Notes: a model not told the origin generated them from the letters alone. Shown: positions 24,545 to 38,266, counted from the first letter of the stretch. The stretch: DNA of 64,000 nt from Eucalyptus grandis (GCF_016545825.1 NC_052619.1:42251682-42315681), one strand, 5' to 3'. Made by a program: numbers and translations.

Positions 24545-26640
24545 ATTGATTGATACCCAAAACTTATTAGTCATGCTCATAGTAGATTTGTTTCACGCAA
24601 AGTCAAAAATATAGAAATTTTTTTTCCTAAAAGAATTGTTTGTATCACTCAAAAAAAAAAAAAAGTCAATGCAAAATATGTTCACCATCAATAAAAATTA
24701 TTTGCTAAGCAATGATTTTTTGGAAATTACTTGCAAAATAGTTGATGATCTCAGAAAACGCAACCTAAATAAAGAAATGTTTTAGTTTCCCATGCAATGA
24801 TCTAACATAACACCAAAAAAAAAAAATAGTGCATTACGTATTATCATTTATCGATAACTTAACGAGTGTTCTAGAAACACTTGTTAATGAAATCCTAATC
24901 ACAAGAGAATCGAATTGGTAGTCCACAATCAATGATGCATCGAGACAACATAATCACTAGATAGTAAATATTTGATTTGTGAGTTATGTGTTCTCTATAT
25001 AAAGAGTTATTTTAAATCCAAATAAAGGACCTTAAAATGATTTATATACGACATTGTATCTTGCTTGAAATCACAATATTTAACTGCTAAATCACTGACG
25101 TGAAAAGGTTGGTGGTTACTAATTTGTCAGTTTCATTTTGTTTGGCATGCTTTGGGCGTATGAGTTTTTCTTGGCAATTTCTTCATCTTTGGTCAGGATT
25201 TCCTTAGCTTTTATTACCCTCCGTCCACCATTTAGCTTGGTTTATTTACCTAGTATTTGGAAGAAGGACACTAGCAGTGCTAAAATTTTTGCCGGCTCAC
25301 TTGGATGCCAAATCAGAGAGAAAACGATCATTTAAGTGCCTTCGACAATAAATTCCAGCCAGTAAAATTACGTGACTTTTATAATATATAATTTAATTTG
25401 AGGTGGTATTTTTTGGGCATTGAAGTAATCACTTTTTTTATTAAAATTGCTACACGATGTAGTTTAGGGTCATTACTGATCAAGCATGCTAGCGAGCCAC
25501 ATGGGATTAAGAAGTTAATAAAATATGACCATGTCGTATTTCAAGCAATCCAGATCAAAGTTTGCACTTAAGTGATTTTTTTTTTTAAATAGTAGTATTT
25601 AAGTAATTCGACCAAAAAAAAAAAAATTGGCATAAAATGAGGGTTGTACAAAATGTTCGACACTTTTAGTATTATTTTTCCCTTAATACTTACAAGGAAA
25701 GGATAATTTTATTAGATTTAGAGTATATATGGCAAACACGAATCAAAGTAAGCCAATAAATCGAAAATATCAACTTGATTTGTTTTGATTCGGGATGCAT
25801 TTGTCTTCTACAGAATTAAAGATCGGGACTATTTTTTAAAAACGTTGGTTTGTATCATTTACAAAAAGAATGAATGAAAACTATTTTCATTATGGGCAAA
25901 AAAGTTTAGACATTTGTTGATGTTTAATAAGACTTACTTGCCCTCGACTAATTTTCCTAAAAGTTACAAACAATTATTTATAATAAAAGATTTTCCAAAT
26001 GATACTCGTGGATCCTTGGGAGCACCGTCTGACTTAAAAAGTAAGACACTTCAATATCCACAACTAAAGTATACTTGACAAACACGAGAAAACCCTGTGT
26101 TTTATTATCTCGAATTCAGTGACCATAACAAATTTAATAAACAAAATGTCAGAATTATATTAGAACTATTAGAATTCGAGCACCATTTATATGTCTCTTC
26201 ATTAGGTTTTCATGTATCACAAAAATAGAAGGAAAAATAAAAAGAAAGATCATTGTACTGAAAGCTTGCTTGCGAGTCATTTGAACCTACATCTACCTCA
26301 TCTCCTCAATTATTTTTCTTTTGCCCATTCAAAGGAGGAAGAGGCAACTTGCGTTATGTTCACATCGAAGCAATTAAAAACCAAATGCAAAGTTCTTGAT
26401 CGGAAGTTGCCTGGGTCGATCTCCACCAGAAATCGACTGGAGATTAATAAGACACAGGCAATGACCAAGTCTACATGCAACGCCCTTTGCCTAAGTCAAT
26501 CCCAGGTGAAGCCCAACTCCGGCGAGCGACGATCCACCCTATCCATGTCATTCGACCCCTGCCAAGGGCAGCTTTGCCCTTGCTGTCGCGATTCTCTCTC
26601 TCTCTCTCTCACACACAAGCAAACCGATAAAGATAGGCAG
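24545..26640 (+). repeat. Direct duplication, right copy
   Basis: About 2.1 kb homologous to 18740-20275 (landmarks listed there). It has an additional block at about 25195-25835 that is absent from the left copy. The block begins after CAATTTCTTCATCTTTGG and the homology resumes near GTTTGTATCATTTAC. Near the end it has a (CT)n/(AC)n tract at about 26592-26615. The 143-codon ORF at 26212-26643 lies in the duplicated DNA, is not conserved in the other copy and is not considered a gene. Confidence 0.65.
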
Positions 26641-27683
26641 TAGGCACGAGAGTTCTCTCAGCTGCAGCTTCGATGATTGCGACACCGCCGATGACTTCGT
26701 GGGCGGTATGGCGATAGGATAGCTTGCCACCACCGTACACAGTCCCCTTCCCCCACTTTGACATACCAATGACCTGAGCTCCGGCCAAAATTAGGCGGAG
26801 TCGGCAGGGGAGTTTACAGTGAATTTCCAGAGACTGGGGAAGACATGACGAAAATCAAAACCTCTCGGGGAAACTAACGACCCTCGGAATTTGAGGGGGG
26901 CAAACCGTAACTTGCCCCGATCCTATAGACCCTTGTTTGGATTGACTTCCCAAATTTATGTATTGCATACTCATCACGAAGATGTGAATTTCCCAAGTAG
27001 GGGGCACATGAAAATGGCACGATAATTGCAAATTTTTTGTGCGTACACCTTCCTTCTAGTCTTCTACCATAGAATGATGGTTTTGCTTACTGAGAGCTGC
27101 AATGTATCGTGTAACCTTATTCGCAACATATCTGGTAAATCTGATGTTCCTTCATAGTACAAAACGTACACGCAACATCCCCCAACTGATGCTATTATGT
27201 CGGGACACTCTCCAACTCTACGATCCAAACCTCAAAGACCTCAACATGATCCTACTTAGGATACCGATCCCAACAACCTTGTTCCTGTCCTAGATGCATG
27301 GGGCAAAATATGTATGTGAAAATAAAGTTATGATGCGAAGTTCACACCCCTACATTTTTTGTCGAGCGAACCGGTGAACATTAATTTTTGAGACCAGCCA
27401 ACTCTAGACACCGAAGGCGGTCAATATGAAATAGTGAAGAATCTCATCCTGTAAAGTTAGAGGATTTGGAAATGGAAAAACTGGAGCAATTTCATTGCTC
27501 GACTGAGAGCAAAGTTCTCTCAGGAAGTTATCTTACAGGAATATGTGTTAAATATACAAAAAAAAATCCCAGACTTTTGCAGACCGGTAGATGAATCGAG
27601 AGTCGAATTGGTACATAAAGAATTTTCTTAAGGAGACTAGCAATGAATAGCATTTTGCTCACAAAGTTTCTCGAGCCTTGACC
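26641..27683. other. Gene-free interval and 3' flank of the aldo-keto reductase gene
   Basis: No supported coding sequence. The last few hundred bases should hold the 3' UTR of the reductase gene. Confidence 0.4.
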
Positions 27684-30600
27684 TTATAGGATGGCTGGAT
27701 CTTTGTATCTCTTGAAAATGGCTTCAATGTCTGCCATTATTTCAGATGGCAAAGGCCTCTCAACTGTCAGAAAAGCATCAATGTCTTCTTTTAATTGCTC
27801 AACAGAGGTTGCGCCAATGATTGAACTTGTCATGAACGGCTGATCTCTTGCAAATGCAAGAGCAAGTTGAACGAGGGTCAACCCGTATTTCTTCGCAACC
27901 TCAACATATTTTATGGTTGCTTCCTGAGAATGAGATATAAGGATGGTTACTGTAATGCCACTTTGGTCTGTCAAAAGCAGAGCACAAGATGTGCCCCACT
28001 TGATAGACCATGATTTCTTAATGTGTAGCCGGATAAAGAGAAAAATAGAGTTCGATGCAAAAAATTAAACAACAGAGAAGAAACAATCTGAGGAATATCA
28101 TCCTAATTAAGCCCCCTCTCTTTCCCTATTTCAAATCCATCTGCTTTTGAAGTTTTCAGCATGAGGAGCTAACCAGAGAGTACTGATACAATTGAATAAT
28201 ATCCAGTTCTTCAACATACCTTGGCATAAGATCTGTAATATCTCTCCATGTAACCAGGGAATAGGTTCAACCTCCCTTTCTTTGCAGCTTCAGAATTCAT
28301 ATCTAAATACTTCCCACTTAGGGATCCACCACCCAGTGGAGAATAAGCAAGTAACCCTATATTGCAGTTCTTTGGGTGGCAAACTTCCACAAGATCAACT
28401 GCAATGAATTAAACGAGACATGTCATTACTGACTGTCCTTCCAACCAAATTACAGATGTGCTGCAATAAGCGTTTGTAAAGAGAGTATGGATGCATCTTT
28501 TCAGCTTTGGCAAATGACAAGAAAGAGTAGCCATGCCTTCTTTCAACATAAAGTAACATCCCCCTGCACATTTATTATCTGTTCATCCATTCACTTCACC
28601 CATCAAACATATCTAATGGGAAAGTTCCACAATCAGAAACAAGATAGCCATCCATCCCACTGCAACATGTAGAGCAGCAGCAGAACTTGAGAAGACGGAA
28701 ATTTGCATATATTTAGTTTTCCAAAGCACAAAATTGTTATCCACCATCTTTGAAATATCTGTTTCCCTACAATATCCTAGATGCAAATGTTCATGAGACA
28801 GCATTGTTCTTCACTTTCCAAGGAACAATGTTAGAAGGTGGATTTACCTTCAAAGCGGCATCTGACAAGTAAACTGTAGCTATTTTGTATGCTTACAATC
28901 TTTGGTAATCCCTCAACTTTAGCTGCATGAACAAACTCCATCACTCCATAGGAAGTCTCATTTGAAACGCCAATGTAACGAACCTGATCAAGTTCAACTT
29001 CCCCAGTTAAGTTGAGAGTACACTTTGGTTTCTGTTGCTTTTCTTCTTCCAAATAAGGAATTTGAGTTGACAGTGTGACTCTAAACATGCAGAAACAGCC
29101 ATAACAAGTGTGTCTCGTGTCATAGGCAATTCCTTCAGTGAACTCTATGGCCAGTACATTGTGTACCTAGTCCTATATCCAAATGAATTATTTGTTGCTC
29201 AAACAGCAATGACAAGTGTAGATCTCTTATGCTGTGATCCCTTAAGAAAAGAGTTTTAGAATTCTCATGCACTGATCAGGTTACACCATTCAGAAATGGC
29301 AGAACATATGATATCGACAGAAATTTAGTTTTTTTTTTTGTTATCCCAAAGGAGGAGCATTCTCTTCCGGGCTTAAGGTAAATTACCATCTTTCAAATTC
29401 ATCAAATCGTTGCAGTAAGGAAAATAGGTTGCCTGAGACGCTACAATTAATTTAGAGGAAATTATAAGTCTACCTTCCCTTCGTCAATAAGCTCTTGAAA
29501 AGCCTTCAACTGCTCCACAAAAGGTACACTAGGCCTCCATTTAGAGAAATCATAGTTATATTCGCCAAACAATGGAACATAGCGATCTGGCCTGTCATCA
29601 ATTTCTGGTCAGAGAAGAACAACAAACAAGAATCTTGAGAAATAAAGAAGTAAAAACTTCTACAGAGCCCCTGGAGAAATCAAAAGAAGTTAGGAGCAAT
29701 TCTGTCTAATTTTACCACTTTGAACGGTGAAACATTAAACTTCAATCATTTTTTCATTAATACCATGTACCTTTCGAAAGATTTCAGGGTACATAAGATG
29801 CAAGCCATTAATAAGAGCATTGCGCGGTTTTTGAGGAATGTCTCACAGCTACAGTAATCACAAATTTATCATCAAAGCATTCCAAAACTGGAAACCAAGC
29901 CTCTTTTCCTAGTTTCTCTGATGATTACAATTCTCAAATAGCATCCACTAACCTATTATTATGCTAATAGAAAGAGAGACAATTTTGGTAAATCAAGCGT
30001 GCAGAGTAGCGAAACGAGAACTGTATCATGATTAGATAAATCGAGCAAAATACTATAAAATACACATCTAATGTGGAGGTCTGTCCAGCTAATATAAAAA
30101 TACACATTTAAATAAATAAAAGTAAGTGCTCCAGAACCAGTCCAGATAAACTAAAATGTGCCGGTCCGTTCATGCTAACGTACCACAGATTCATGCGAGA
30201 AAAATGGTGATGTGCACGCTCAGAGATCAGGGGAAGGTTACTAAAGTGCATCATACTCTTCCAGTTCCCATTGTTTACACAAAAGCAGAAAATGGATCAT
30301 GTTCTTCATAAGAAACAGGCAGATAAAGAACCCAAATCTCAAATTGATTTTGCAGATGCAGAAAAAGAAAAGAGATCTACAAGAAAAGAATAAAGTTTTA
30401 CGCTGAAACATGTTTCACTTCACACCTAATGCATTCTATTACAAGCACCTGGTCTCAGAGTAATTGAGTATAGTCACACAAGAAACTGAAAAAGGGAGGG
30501 TGAATGCATAAATCAAGTTTGCCAAAAAAGAAAGATAGAAAGGAAGTGAAAAGCACAAACCAAGATATATCCAATCCACTCACACGAAATGGCATTCAGG

Positions 30601-33600
30601 AGAGTGAAAGGCACAAATCAAGATATATCCAATTCACTCACATGAAATGTCATTCACAAATTAAACAATTCATTTCATTCTTCCATTGATTGCTGTCATG
30701 TCTCACATAAGATTGGCAAGCATACCAATGGATTTGCAGCAAATCAATGTAGTCGGTGTTGAGGCGCTTAAGGCTCTTTTCAACACTTTCTTTGATATTT
30801 GCAGCATCAACCCGTAAAACCTTTGCATCCTCACGGATATAACTTGATCGCTCGGAATAGCCACATACTTTTGTTGCCAAAATGACCTAAAATGTAAGAA
30901 TGATAAAGATATCCATAATTAGAGACATTAATATCTATATAAGTTTTCTTCAGTTGGTGATTTCATTCTTGTTAAAAACTGAAACAAGTTCACTTAGTGG
31001 TGTAATGACCAAAGTGTGGATGACACAGTGTGCATCAATAATTATTGGCATGTTCAAAAATGCTTACTACAATTCCTGAGAGTCATTGCCAGGTTAATTG
31101 AAAGGGTATTCAATCGAAAGCACAAAATGGTAGCATCCTATATGTATGAGAAACATACTGCCTGGTCCCATATTCTTTCGCATCAAAATGCAGAAGAAGA
31201 ACATATAGCCCCTCAATCATATCTAACAACAAATTAAAGCTTTAGAATCCAAAATTGCTGGGAGGGAGTACACCTGGGCCTTACACACATATACTCAAAC
31301 TTAATAGCTTAATTTTTTGAGTGGTAATTCCCTCGGCATGGCATTAAAACCCAATCAAACCTCATTTTTTACATGTCCTAGCACCATGCTTGTTACAACA
31401 CAAGTAAGATATTGTTGTTAACTGTTGTCCTACCAGTTTAAACTCAATGCACAAGCATGCGTGGCCATACATTCACATATATACTCAGCAGAATAGGTAA
31501 AGTTTTTTTTCCTGGAATTCTTTTAACACTCAATAAATACTTAAATTCTGAAATAGCAACTCCAAAACCTTTTTTCGCCACAATGATGGCCCGTATAGTT
31601 TACCCAGGAAAATGTAAGAACATCCTTCACCAATGCTGAAAGACTAGACACTCTAGATTGCACAATACCATTGAATATGTCATCGACATTCTGCCTTTCA
31701 GGTTCTGTACTAAACAGTGGCCATGCCTTACAGGCTCTTCTCACATAGAGAACCACTGTAATGCCAAATTGCTGACAATAAACCTACAAAACGAGTCACT
31801 CTATATGTCATGAAGTTTAACTCTCAGGATCTGGATATAAGTTGAATAGCTAAGCTCTTGTGGAACTGGTAGCAGGGAACATGTTCCTCTTCCTTTAATC
31901 TAATAGAGTAGCTTCTTCTTATACTTACTGATTACATACAAATCAACCCTCTTTAATCCTTATAGTAATGTCAGCTTGCAAAACCTAAATCTAACCAAAC
32001 AAAGAATGAGATGACACAGTGTTTTAAAGTAGAGATCCAAAACATAAGACAAAGTAAAAGTTATACTAAGCTTTAAATTTTCCAACTCATATTAAGTGTA
32101 CCGATACAGTGCCATTACGTGCCAAATCTAAGAGTATTGAAAATAGAAACTTCTGTTGTTTTCTAGTGCTTTTAAATGAGTGTGGCAGAGATGAAAATAC
32201 TTCACCAGATATGCAGGCACACAGGAAAAAGGCAAGATAGAATTAGGTAGGCGTTGCTTGATCGAGGAGAAGATGAGAGAAGGATGGTTGAGATGGTTTG
32301 ACCATGTTTTTTTTATAGGTAAAAGAAAAGACTACCATAGCCATAGGGCGCCAAGGGGGTGCAAACCCATATACAAAAAAGCTCAGGAGAAAAAAAGCTC
32401 AGTTACCTGACAAATCATCAAAAATGTAAATTAGAGCATTTACATCCACACATAACTTCCAACTACACCGAAAGTTCGACGACTTTCAACCAACTTTCAA
32501 TAATCACAGTAATGGGCGTCTCCTCTCCAACAAAGGCTCTCTTATGCCACTCTAGCGACCGTGTTGAGAGAAGAACTGTGGATGCCTTAGTAAGGAGATG
32601 TGACCAAGCGATGGAAACATGGGTTAAAAGGGCCAGGAGAAGACCTTGAAGGATGAGGAAGGAGACGATGAAGAAAGATAGGGAATACTTAGAGCACAAA
32701 GGGGACCTAATGAAGGATTGGGAGTAATGGCGTGATACAATCCTGACAGCTGGCCACAATTAGTGGGTGAGGCATTGTTTGTTGTTGTATTGTCCCTTTT
32801 CTTATTTGCTGAAAAGAGAACAGAAACATTAATGTGGAAGGACTCCAGCATTCTAGGACCAACTGCAAAATCTCTCTAAAAAGTTATCAAAGTTTTAAGA
32901 CCATTTCCATAGAGTATTAGATTCAATTATCCTATTATTAAAGGATTATTCCACTAATCAACAGGACTAATGTGCAAAACATCAGCAGCATGTCCAGACT
33001 AATTTTACATTGACCTTTCTGAGGAGCTTAAATAAGATACCGCACTTCTCGCAGTGACCTTAAGCGACTGTTATGAAAAAATGAAGAGTTGAACAAGGCA
33101 TATCCATTTAAACATGACACAAAGTTCATCGTCTTCCCTAGACCATTCATAAAGCATGACAACTTTTAGAAACTAAAAGTCCCAGAAGATGATTCTCAAG
33201 ATTGGTTTTTTCCACCATAGACAAAGTGATAGTCTAGAAGAATGGATTAAACCTTCAATACCTTGTCACGTGGTTGGGACTTCAGCCAGCTACCAATATA
33301 TAGATCAGTATTTCCTTGTGTCTCCTTCCTCATTGGAATGGGATACTACAGAAAGTTGGAGATTAAGTATATGTTGGTCAATAATGCCAAAAAAAAAAAA
33401 AAAAAAAAATGCACAGAAAACTTCACTAGATGACGACTCGTGGTAAGGGAAAATACTCAATATAGAGGATGCAATTATTTGTAGATTTCTATTGGTTCAC
33501 TTAGAATATATGCAGCCATGTGCATTAACGGAGGGTCAAAGCAAGTGAACGCATAATTTATTTCCTATGCAATGAAATTTCTACATCTGAACTGTGAAGA

Positions 33601-34727
33601 AAGAAATGATGAAATATTAAAAGAGTAATGGTCTAGTGATTGCCATATACAACTTACATAAGAATCGAGAGCAAGATTGAAGATCTATCTGAGAAGTGTG
33701 AGGATAAAGAGATATACTTACAGCTTCTGCAGTGTCTAGAATATTGATACCATGATCCCATGCATAACTGAGCATGTCATGGGCCTCTTTCTCTGTGTTC
33801 TGCTCACCAAATGTCATCTGAAATGTAGCAGACCACTCATTATCTAGGATAAAACATAATAAACACCCATTATTTATAGATCCACTTACTGCAGCAAATC
33901 CATATCCCCACAAATTGAGAATAAAATCAAAATTCCGAAACACAAGAAGTATAAAGATAAGGCCTTTTCATAAAGGCGTGGCAGAGAGACGAGCTACGTG
34001 AAACTTGAATAGACATATGTGCTTTTTCCATTCATAACTTTTGCAGACTTTGCATTGGGAGATGAAATCGTAAAGTCAACCAGCAATAAACAAGAAAGCA
34101 ATCATCCATGTTGATAAAAATCTCCATTACCGCAGAAGATTAGCCAGTTCTTCACAATCAAATTATGAATCTTACTACTTCCTTTTTTCTTGATTCACAA
34201 TCATAGCTTCTGTAAAACTGCAACGTCCTAAAACTTAGTCCGCATCAAAGAGCATTTGTAATCGTACTACGCACACCGAGCATCTAAGTCAACTCAATAA
34301 CTCCAATGAACAAAAAAAATCTGTCCAGCCGAGTTCCAGGGAACAACACTTCCGACACCGCCGCACTCGCAACTCGAGGAACAACGCCACGACGGAATTT
34401 CCAAGCCAAAAGGCGCGTGATCAAACACAACACAATCGGTCTAGCAATCAAGCGCCAGAACGACGGAACCGTTTCCCGTACCGTGCCGAGCGTGATTTCG
34501 CTGACGACGAGGTCGGAGTCGCCGAGCTTCCTGTACTCCAGCGCGGTCTTCTCGGCGAGCTTCGCCGCCGCTCGCGGCTCGAATTGGCTCCCCCGCGGCG
34601 GCCTCCTCGCCCGGTACGACGGCGGCCGGGGGAACGCGGCGAGGTCCGGCCGACGGGGCCGGCGAGCGGCGGCAGCGGCGGCGGCGGAGAAGAGAGAAGC
34701 GGGAGCGAGAGCGATCGGAGACGCCAT
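27684..34727 (-). CDS. Aldo-keto reductase, bacterial Tas-like, probably plastid-targeted
   Basis: Eight minus-strand exons: 34482-34727, 33722-33817, 33262-33345, 30726-30886, 29474-29591, 28848-28983, 28220-28398, 27684-27923. All junctions are GT..AG and in phase, giving 419 aa. It is an NAD(P)-linked TIM-barrel oxidoreductase reducing carbonyl substrates; the physiological substrate of plant Tas-like members is not known. Residues 1-57 are Ala/Arg/Ser/Pro-rich, acid-poor and chloroplast transit-like. The AKR core starts at EYRKLGDSDLVVSEITLGTMTFGEQN. The catalytic tetrad is visible as D110, Y115 (spacing of 5 conserved), K148 (LATKV) and H195 (LLQIHW). GVSNETSYGVMEF and the C-terminal GATSVEQLKED nucleotide-binding segment follow. 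Order and motifs match E. coli Tas and Arabidopsis At1g04420 (from memory). Exon 1 is strongly GC-rich. Intron 3 (30887-33261) is large and holds LINE debris. Confidence 0.93.
32240..32760 (+). mobile_element. RTE-type LINE 3' fragment with a nested insertion, in intron 3 of the reductase gene
   Basis: On the plus strand two pieces read as the C-terminal tail common to plant RTE-type LINE proteins: MREGWLRWFDHV (about 32272-32307), then RRTVDALVRRCDQAMETWVK and a W-x-D-T-I tail (about 32570-32740). Between them lies about 248 bp (32309-32556) flanked by GACCATGTT and GACCGTGTT. It starts with a T-run and so looks like a minus-strand poly(A) retroinsertion. The fragment is antisense to the host gene and lies entirely within its intron. 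Confidence 0.55.
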
Positions 34728-35530
34728 TTCGGGAGAGCGGATGAAACAACGCTGCGCTCTGCTCTTATCAGAAACACGAGACGTACCGCTCCTTGAAATA
34801 TCAGGCGCGCTTTCGTCGCCCGGTCGACGAGGGTCGGCGGAGAGCGGTTCGGACCGTTTCGAACCGGACCGGACCGAACCGATCCGACCGCTCGTACGCG
34901 AAAATGCGAGAATTCTCTGTCGCGGTTCCAATAAATGTAGTGAATCAGTGATTGATTATTCAGAATATCAAATTAATTTTTCTCTGTTTACTGAAATAAG
35001 ATCTTTTGCAATTAGTTCGAAGGACGAAATTTTCGGTTCCAATGTGGGTTTTACTCTAGGACTACCGGTCAAATCTTGGGATGAGTTTGGTTGAATTGAT
35101 TCTCAAAGAATTAAAAAAAAAGAAGAAGAAGAGCCCGAATCGTTTTTTCGATCAATTCTCGATTCTCCAATCGAGAAGTAAGAGATTGTTGTTGAGACCA
35201 ACTCAGAATTAAATAGAATATTTCAGTTTCAATAGATTGCCATTATATCTTAGATCACTATTCCCTCTAGTCATCGATGAGGTCTTACTATATGTCTGGC
35301 AAGTGTTGTAAGACATCCCAATCGTTGTTACTATGATGGGAAATGTAATAGTAGAGTCCCTCCGGTTTGAGAAAATTTCAGTTTTGGCCCATGAAACATT
35401 TTGTAAATGAGCAAGATAATGGAACGGAATTGGATATATTTTTTGATGGGTGACGAACTACTGGAGGTTTTATTACATTTGTAGGGTTAATAAGCTGTGT
35501 ACATGTTTTCATTTCAGGAATGATCGGGAT
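34728..35530 (-). promoter_or_regulatory. Promoter/5' region of the aldo-keto reductase gene
   Basis: The proximal 200 bp upstream of the start at 34727 is GC-rich, with repeated GGAACCG/GGACCG-like units (34840-34900), then AT-rich further out. There is no supported gene; the 262-codon plus-strand ORF covering exon 1 is an antisense shadow. Confidence 0.35.
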
Positions 35531-35533
35531 TTA

Positions 35534-37924
35534 TGGCTTCGTTTGTTTCACGGAAAATAACTTTCGAGAAAATATTTTCTGTCGTTTCACGAAAAATGAA
35601 TTGTTTGGGGAAAACATTTTCTATGATGGAAAAAAAGTTTTCTAAATTAGGAGAACGTGATAATTTTTTTTTTTTTTTTTTTGGTTAAGGTAAGAATATA
35701 TAAATAGCTTTGAACCAATGTACACAAGATTTGCGCCAAAACTTTCACTCAAAGAGACAACAAGTCTGAATGAGTGAATTGGAGCCGATGTAAGAAAGAA
35801 ACACCCTAATGGGAGGGGTAAGAAGAAGAAAACCAAAATGGTGGACTAAATAAAGCCACATTGGCCAAGACGGAAAGAGCATCGAAACCAGATTTCTTCA
35901 AGGCGGTCAACAAACAGCTGAGCGGATAAAGCAACCAGTAACAAAGAGCTGCGATGCCAGATGCGGAAGCAGCCCGACAAAACCCGCAGCAAAACAGAAG
36001 AGAGAAGGATGTCTAAGAGCCGAGAGGACACGAGGCTAGGAGTCAGAAAAACCACCGAAGATACAGGAGTCAAAGCCCAAGCAACATTGGAGCCTCATGT
36101 TTCTTGGGTTGTCAATCACATTGCTAAAGGTGAGCGCCTCGTCCCTAACCGTCTTGATGAGGTGGTTCTTCAAAGCTGGCAGGTCCAAGGTCTCCCCCTA
36201 GAAAATAATGGCATTTCGCTTTTTCCAAATTGAATGGCACATGGCACCAAATGAATACCGGGCAATGCTATGATGAAAATCCTTGCTTGGGAGGAATTTG
36301 AGGGTCCAAAGTAGATTCTTCGACTAGGATCTATTTCTTCACGGCATGTTACATCTCGCAGCCCAAAAGGAAGGAAGACTAGAAGAGATGTGACAGTTGA
36401 AGAATAGATAATCAATAGAGTCCGGTCTGGAATTACAAAAAGCACATAGGCCACTATCAATTCTACCATAAGAAATAAGAAGAACCTAGGTGGGTAAGCG
36501 GTTTATGATGATCAGCCACAAGTTAAATTGAAATCTAGGAGCAATCGAATGGTTCTAGATAAGCGAAGCCCATGAAACATGATCCTTCTTCCTCCTAATG
36601 ATATCTCACGCTGAGGCCACTAAGAAGGCTCGAGAAGGGCTTCCAAGCTAGGTGAGCCGATTAGTAGATTAGGAAAGGATCTGGAAGAGAGTAACCCCAT
36701 CTTCTAAGAGAGTCTAGAGGGTGCCACCATGAGGGGAGAAGAGATCCGCTATTGTGGCTTGTCTGGAAAAGCCTGAGCTATCAATGAAGGAATCCCAGAA
36801 AATTAAGCTTAGCGGGCCTCTTTGGTGCCAATGATCAAATCAAAAGGAAACATAAAAGCCATCCCCAACTTCCCAAAGGAATGATAGTCGAAATTCCCTC
36901 CTTAGCTGCATGATCTTCCTCCAAGCCCACGAACAAACAGAAAGAATACTGGAGATCCAAAAGTTTTCATTCCTTAAGAAGGTCATGTAAATCCACTTGT
37001 ATCACAACGACTCTTTGTCAGTAAAAATAATCCAAATTTACTTGAGCATTGCAGCCTTATTACAATCTCGCAACCTGCAAATGCCCAAACCTCCCTCCGC
37101 CTTGGGAAGACATACTTCCTCCTAGGAGACCTTAGCTAGGGGAAAATGTTTTTCACTTTTGAAAAGTGGAAAATATTTTCCTCACTTAATCTCTTTTATC
37201 TCACATTTCTATAAGTCCTCACTTTCTCCTCCTCCTTCTCTTTTTTTTTTTTTTATTTTATTTTTAAAATAAATAAAATAAAATAATAATTTTTTTTTTT
37301 TTTTATTTTCTTGGCTCTTCCTCTTTATTTTTATGTTTTTTTTTTTTTAAAATTGAGTTTTTAATTCTTTTTTTTTCTTCTTCCTTGGCGGTGATTGGCC
37401 ACAAGCCAACTCCAGTCTCACCCAAGGCTAGATTTGGGAGGGCGAGGCTCAAGCTCACTAGCCATAGTAGAGCTTGGGCTCCCTTGGATTAGGTGAGCCG
37501 CAAGCTCGCCGGCCTTAGTGGAGCCGAGTTCGGTGATCTCGGCCGTTGGGCAGCCGGTTACATTGAGGCACGCCGAGCGAGAGGAATGAGGAGGAAGAAG
37601 GAGGGAGGAAAATAAAAAAGGGATAACGAAAAAGAAAGAAGAAAAGAAAAATTAAAAAATTCTTTTAAAAAAATAAAAATTAATAAAAATTATTATTTTT
37701 TAAAAAATATATAAATTAAAAATTTTTTTTGGTCAGTTAAAAATATTATTTTTTTTTTTGTAATTTTTCCCAAAAAATTCAAATTAGATAACAAACAATG
37801 GAAAACATTTTCTACTCAAATTTTAGGTTTCGATCGAACACTAGAAAATATAATCATTTTCTTATAAAATGACTTTCTATAAAATATTTTCGAAAACATG
37901 ATATTTTTCGTGAAACAAACGGAC
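35534..37924. mobile_element. PIF/Harbinger-like element, copy F, split by a LINE
   Basis: Inverted ends CGTTTGTTTCACGGAAAA (from about 35540) and, reverse complement, CCGTTTGTTTCACGAAAAA (to about 37922), flanked by TTA at 35531-35533 and 37925-37927. The part to the right of the inserted LINE (about 37137-37924) has the usual layout: pyrimidine tract, GC-rich core (37385-37580), purine tract, AT-rich arm. Removing the LINE leaves about 0.9 kb. Confidence 0.65.
35660..37136 (-). mobile_element. 5'-truncated LINE (reverse transcriptase 3' part)
   Basis: Minus-strand retroelement fragment whose poly(A) appears as a T-run at 35660-35680. Translated with several stops and frameshifts from 37136 leftwards, it reads LPKAEGGLGI-RLRDCNKAAMLK (end of the RT/connection region) and then KESLWYKWIY. 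The zinc-binding zf-RVT motif CAFCNSRPDSIDYLFFNC (about 36385-36440) follows, then an L1-like C terminus. It is inserted inside copy F. It is a pseudogene and belongs to a different LINE family from the one at 38790-44748. Confidence 0.75.
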
Positions 37925-38266
37925 TTACCATGCTTGTGTTTTCTTTTGTCCCAAATAGTGAAACATTCAAAGTTTTAAAGAACGAGTGGAATTACAATGC
38001 ATTTGTTTGATAGAGCAGTTAGAATTCTGGGCCATACCCAAACCTCGATGCCTGTGCTAGAACATTAGGCGGGTATGCTTATACAAGATAACCAATTGAC
38101 TAATGCAAATCTCCCACATGTTCAGATAAGCGAATTGGTGCGCTGTTCGATTGGCTAAGTTGAGGGCTACTGCGTTGCATCGGGCTTGTGCTTTTACTCT
38201 CTTCCTGACATTGTAAGATCGTTTTATGTCTTGGATTTGAATAGATTAGCTATTTTTTTTTTTTAT

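Noticed and set aside
34284..34931. Longer start for the aldo-keto reductase (215-codon minus ORF)
   Set aside because: Upstream residues are arginine/proline-rich and unlike the family. The Met at 34727 gives a normal transit peptide, and the ORF runs on into intron 1.
34306..35094. 262-codon plus-strand ORF
   Set aside because: Antisense shadow of the GC-rich first exon of the aldo-keto reductase gene.
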